7,894 bases of DNA, taken from Acidobacteriota bacterium. GTDB taxonomy: Bacteria > Acidobacteriota > Terriglobia > Acidoferrales > UBA7541. The position numbers and the translations under genes are program-made. How positions within the stretch are numbered: the stretch's first letter is position 1; the number at the start of each line of letters is the position of its first letter. This document shows, in pieces, positions 6,541 to 7,894 of this stretch. Location: assembly GCA_019239815.1 (NCBI GenBank), contig JAFAZL010000977.1, forward strand, positions 1 to 7,894. The letters run 5' to 3'. The notes below the pieces were generated by a model. It was not told where the DNA came from and made no database searches. It saw only the letters and a list, made by a program, of their open reading frames with translations.

Positions 6541-6574
6541 CGGACAATGCTCCAAACATCGGCTCCGATGGTAG
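6534..6574 (-). promoter_or_regulatory. Inverted repeat pairing the hydrolase start codon (possible translational switch)
   Basis: In the minus-strand transcript, CTACCATCGGA (6574-6564) and TCCGATGGTAG (6544-6534) are perfect 11-bp arms around 19 nt. The second arm contains the hydrolase ATG (6540-6538); the loop contains its GGAG Shine-Dalgarno. A third element in the loop, GCCGATG (6563-6557), can pair with the same first arm (CATCG/CGATG around a GAGC tetraloop). The two pairings exclude each other: the long one buries the start codon, the short one frees it. No U-tract follows, so it is not an intrinsic terminator. The repeats are directly seen; control of translation is inference. Confidence 0.5.
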
Positions 6575-6600
6575 CTCGCTCACGCCTGAGAGAGATAGCG

Positions 6601-7851
6601 TCAGCTCGAGACTTGCTCCGTGACTACGTTCCGCTCCGATCGTTGCGGACTGCTCGAACTCAGCTTGCCGCGGCGAGGAATAAATCCGCGAGCCGCGAGC
6701 AGCTCGGCGTTCAGTAACGCGGCTCCGGCCGCACCCCGCACGAGATTGTGCGACAGCAGTGTCAATTTAATGTCGAGCAGCGGACATTCGCGCACGCGGC
6801 CGACGACGGCGGCCATGCCGTTGCCGGCATTTACGTCGCGTTTCGGCTGCGGGCGATTGTCGTCGTCGAGAACTTCGATTGGACGGAGCAGCGCAGACGG
6901 TAGCGAGGCAATTTCAGGGTCGACTTCGAAGTGGCGCAGCGCTTCGCGCACTTCTTCTGTCGATGCGATTTTCTTCATGCTGATGCTGACGCATTCGAGA
7001 TGGCCGTCGAGCACCGGCACGCGATTACAATGCGCGCTCAAGCCCAGTCCGGCGTCGACGAAGCGACGTCCGTCCCAGCGGCCGAGCAATTTCTGCGGCT
7101 CAGATTCCATCTTCTCTTCCTCGCCGCTGATGAACGGCACCACGTTTCCGTGGATGTCCATCGATGCGACGCCGGGATAGCCCGCACCGGAAACAGCTTG
7201 CAGCGTGACGACGAAAATCCGCTCAAGCCCGAAAATATCAGCGAGCGGCTTCAACACCAATACGAGGCCTGCCGTCGAACAGTTCGGGTTCGTTACGATG
7301 AAGCCGGTCGAGTATCCGCGCTGGGCTTGCTGCACGCGAATCGCATCGAGATGCGCCGCGTTCACTTCCGGAATCAGCAGCGGAACATCGGGATCCATGC
7401 GATGATTTCGCGAATTGCTCACGACGGGATATCCGGCGCGCGCGAACTCTTCCTCCGCTGCGCCAGCCACGCTCGAATCGAGCGCCGAAAAAACGAAGTC
7501 GCAGTCGAGAGTCGGCTCGAGGCTCTGCACGACGAGATTTCGCGCTTCGCTCGGAATCGGCGTGTCGAGGTGCCAGCGCGCCGCTTCAGCATAGGTCTTG
7601 CCCGAAGAACGCTCGGACGCCGCAACCGCAGTGAGCTCAAACCACGGATGATTCGCAAGCAACTTCACCAGTCGCTGGCCGACGAGACCAGTGGCGCCGA
7701 GCACGCCGGCGCGCCATTTCCGCGATCCCCGCGGAGTCTGCTGCGTCAACATCTGCACGTATTCCAGATGTCTTTTCGGCGCGAAATCGCGTTCGTCTGT
7801 CAGTGAGATTTCGTGTGTCTCGAATACTTCACCTTGCCATTGACCGCTCAC
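6601..7851 (-). CDS. asd: Aspartate-semialdehyde dehydrogenase, archaeal/fungal type
   Basis: This enzyme reduces 4-phospho-aspartate with NADPH to aspartate semialdehyde, the branch point to lysine/diaminopimelate, threonine and methionine. Visible motifs are the nucleotide-binding loop GVLGATGLVGQRL (49-61), FSALDSSVAG (121-130), the catalytic cysteine in TNPNCSTAGL (Cys191), LQAVSGAGYPG (217-227), the substrate/active-site segment HCNRVPVLDGHLE (274-286, His284) and the family end signature SHNLVRGAAGAALLNAELL (367-385). These match the archaeal/fungal branch rather than the E. coli type. Starting at GTG 7851 gives 416 residues, longer than the usual 350 or so. I keep this start because AGGAAGG (7858-7864) lies six bases upstream. 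The first 45 residues have no family counterpart that I recognise; ATG at 7752 (residue 34) is the alternative. The last 25 residues are a Ser-rich tail. It is the first gene of a probable two-gene unit with the secreted hydrolase. Confidence 0.94.
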   Translation of the reverse strand: MSGQWQGEVFETHEISLTDERDFAPKRHLEYVQMLTQQTPRGSRKWRAGVLGATGLVGQRLVKLLANHPWFELTAVAASERSSGKTYAEAARWHLDTPIPSEARNLVVQSLEPTLDCDFVFSALDSSVAGAAEEEFARAGYPVVSNSRNHRMDPDVPLLIPEVNAAHLDAIRVQQAQRGYSTGFIVTNPNCSTAGLVLVLKPLADIFGLERIFVVTLQAVSGAGYPGVASMDIHGNVVPFISGEEEKMESEPQKLLGRWDGRRFVDAGLGLSAHCNRVPVLDGHLECVSISMKKIASTEEVREALRHFEVDPEIASLPSALLRPIEVLDDDNRPQPKRDVNAGNGMAAVVGRVRECPLLDIKLTLLSHNLVRGAAGAALLNAELLAARGFIPRRGKLSSSSPQRSERNVVTEQVSS

Positions 7852-7857
7852 GCTGCA

Positions 7858-7864
7858 CCTTCCT
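7858..7864 (-). promoter_or_regulatory. Strong ribosome binding site that decides the asd start
   Basis: AGGAAGG on the minus strand sits six bases upstream of GTG 7851. It is the best Shine-Dalgarno near either candidate start. The internal ATG at 7752 has only TGGAA about ten bases upstream, so the longer, N-terminally extended protein is preferred. Confidence 0.6.
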
Positions 7865-7894
7865 GGGATTGAGATTGTGAATTCCGTTGCACCT

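Noticed and set aside
6541..6555. A TTG start five codons upstream for the secreted hydrolase.
   Set aside because: The TTG overlaps the GGAG that serves ATG 6540 and has no ribosome site of its own. ATG 6540 gives a normal signal peptide.
6931..7806. A 291-codon open frame antisense to asd.
   Set aside because: Composition is rich in Arg, His and Ala with no domain, and asd on the other strand is unmistakable.

Overview
This looks like chromosomal DNA from a free-living bacterium with GC content in the high fifties by eye. My best guess is an acidobacterium of the Koribacter/Terriglobus type. The reasons are a secreted orphan protein that resembles acidobacterial hypotheticals I remember, an aspartate-semialdehyde dehydrogenase of the archaeal/fungal type, and many GTG starts. 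The phylum call is inference from memory, not a search result. I see no phage, IS element, CRISPR array, tRNA or rRNA.

Layout. (1) Bases 1-832, minus strand: the N-terminal 277 codons of a secreted protein of unknown function, cut by the window edge. (2) Bases 833-983: a divergent intergenic region. It has a hairpin-forming leader on the minus side, a sigma-70-like promoter on the plus side, and a perfect 7-bp dyad beside the expected transcription start. (3) Bases 984-5470, plus strand: a four-gene cassette of membrane protein, GT4 glycosyltransferase, PHP-type metallophosphoesterase and a second GT4 glycosyltransferase of the MgtA/SQD2-like group. Genes 1/2 and 3/4 overlap by 4 nt; genes 2/3 are 91 nt apart with a strong Shine-Dalgarno that can pair with an upstream CCTCC. 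(4) Bases 5471-5523: a short convergent gap with no clear terminator. (5) Bases 5524-7851, minus strand: asd, then 60 nt downstream a secreted metallo-beta-lactamase-fold hydrolase whose start codon lies inside an 11-bp inverted repeat.

Working together. The plus-strand cassette reads as a small dedicated pathway. Two retaining GT4 enzymes probably add sugars in turn to a lipid or other acceptor, the PHP enzyme may remove a phosphate from a precursor or intermediate, and the multi-pass protein may anchor or move the product. No substrate can be read from the sequence. Asd makes aspartate semialdehyde for lysine/DAP, threonine and methionine; its pairing with a secreted hydrolase has no obvious metabolic logic.

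The most interesting items are the uncharacterised membrane protein-GT4-PHP-GT4 cassette, the switch-like start-codon hairpin ahead of the hydrolase, the operator-like dyad at 944-962, and four copies of the palindrome GCGATCGC in under 8 kb.
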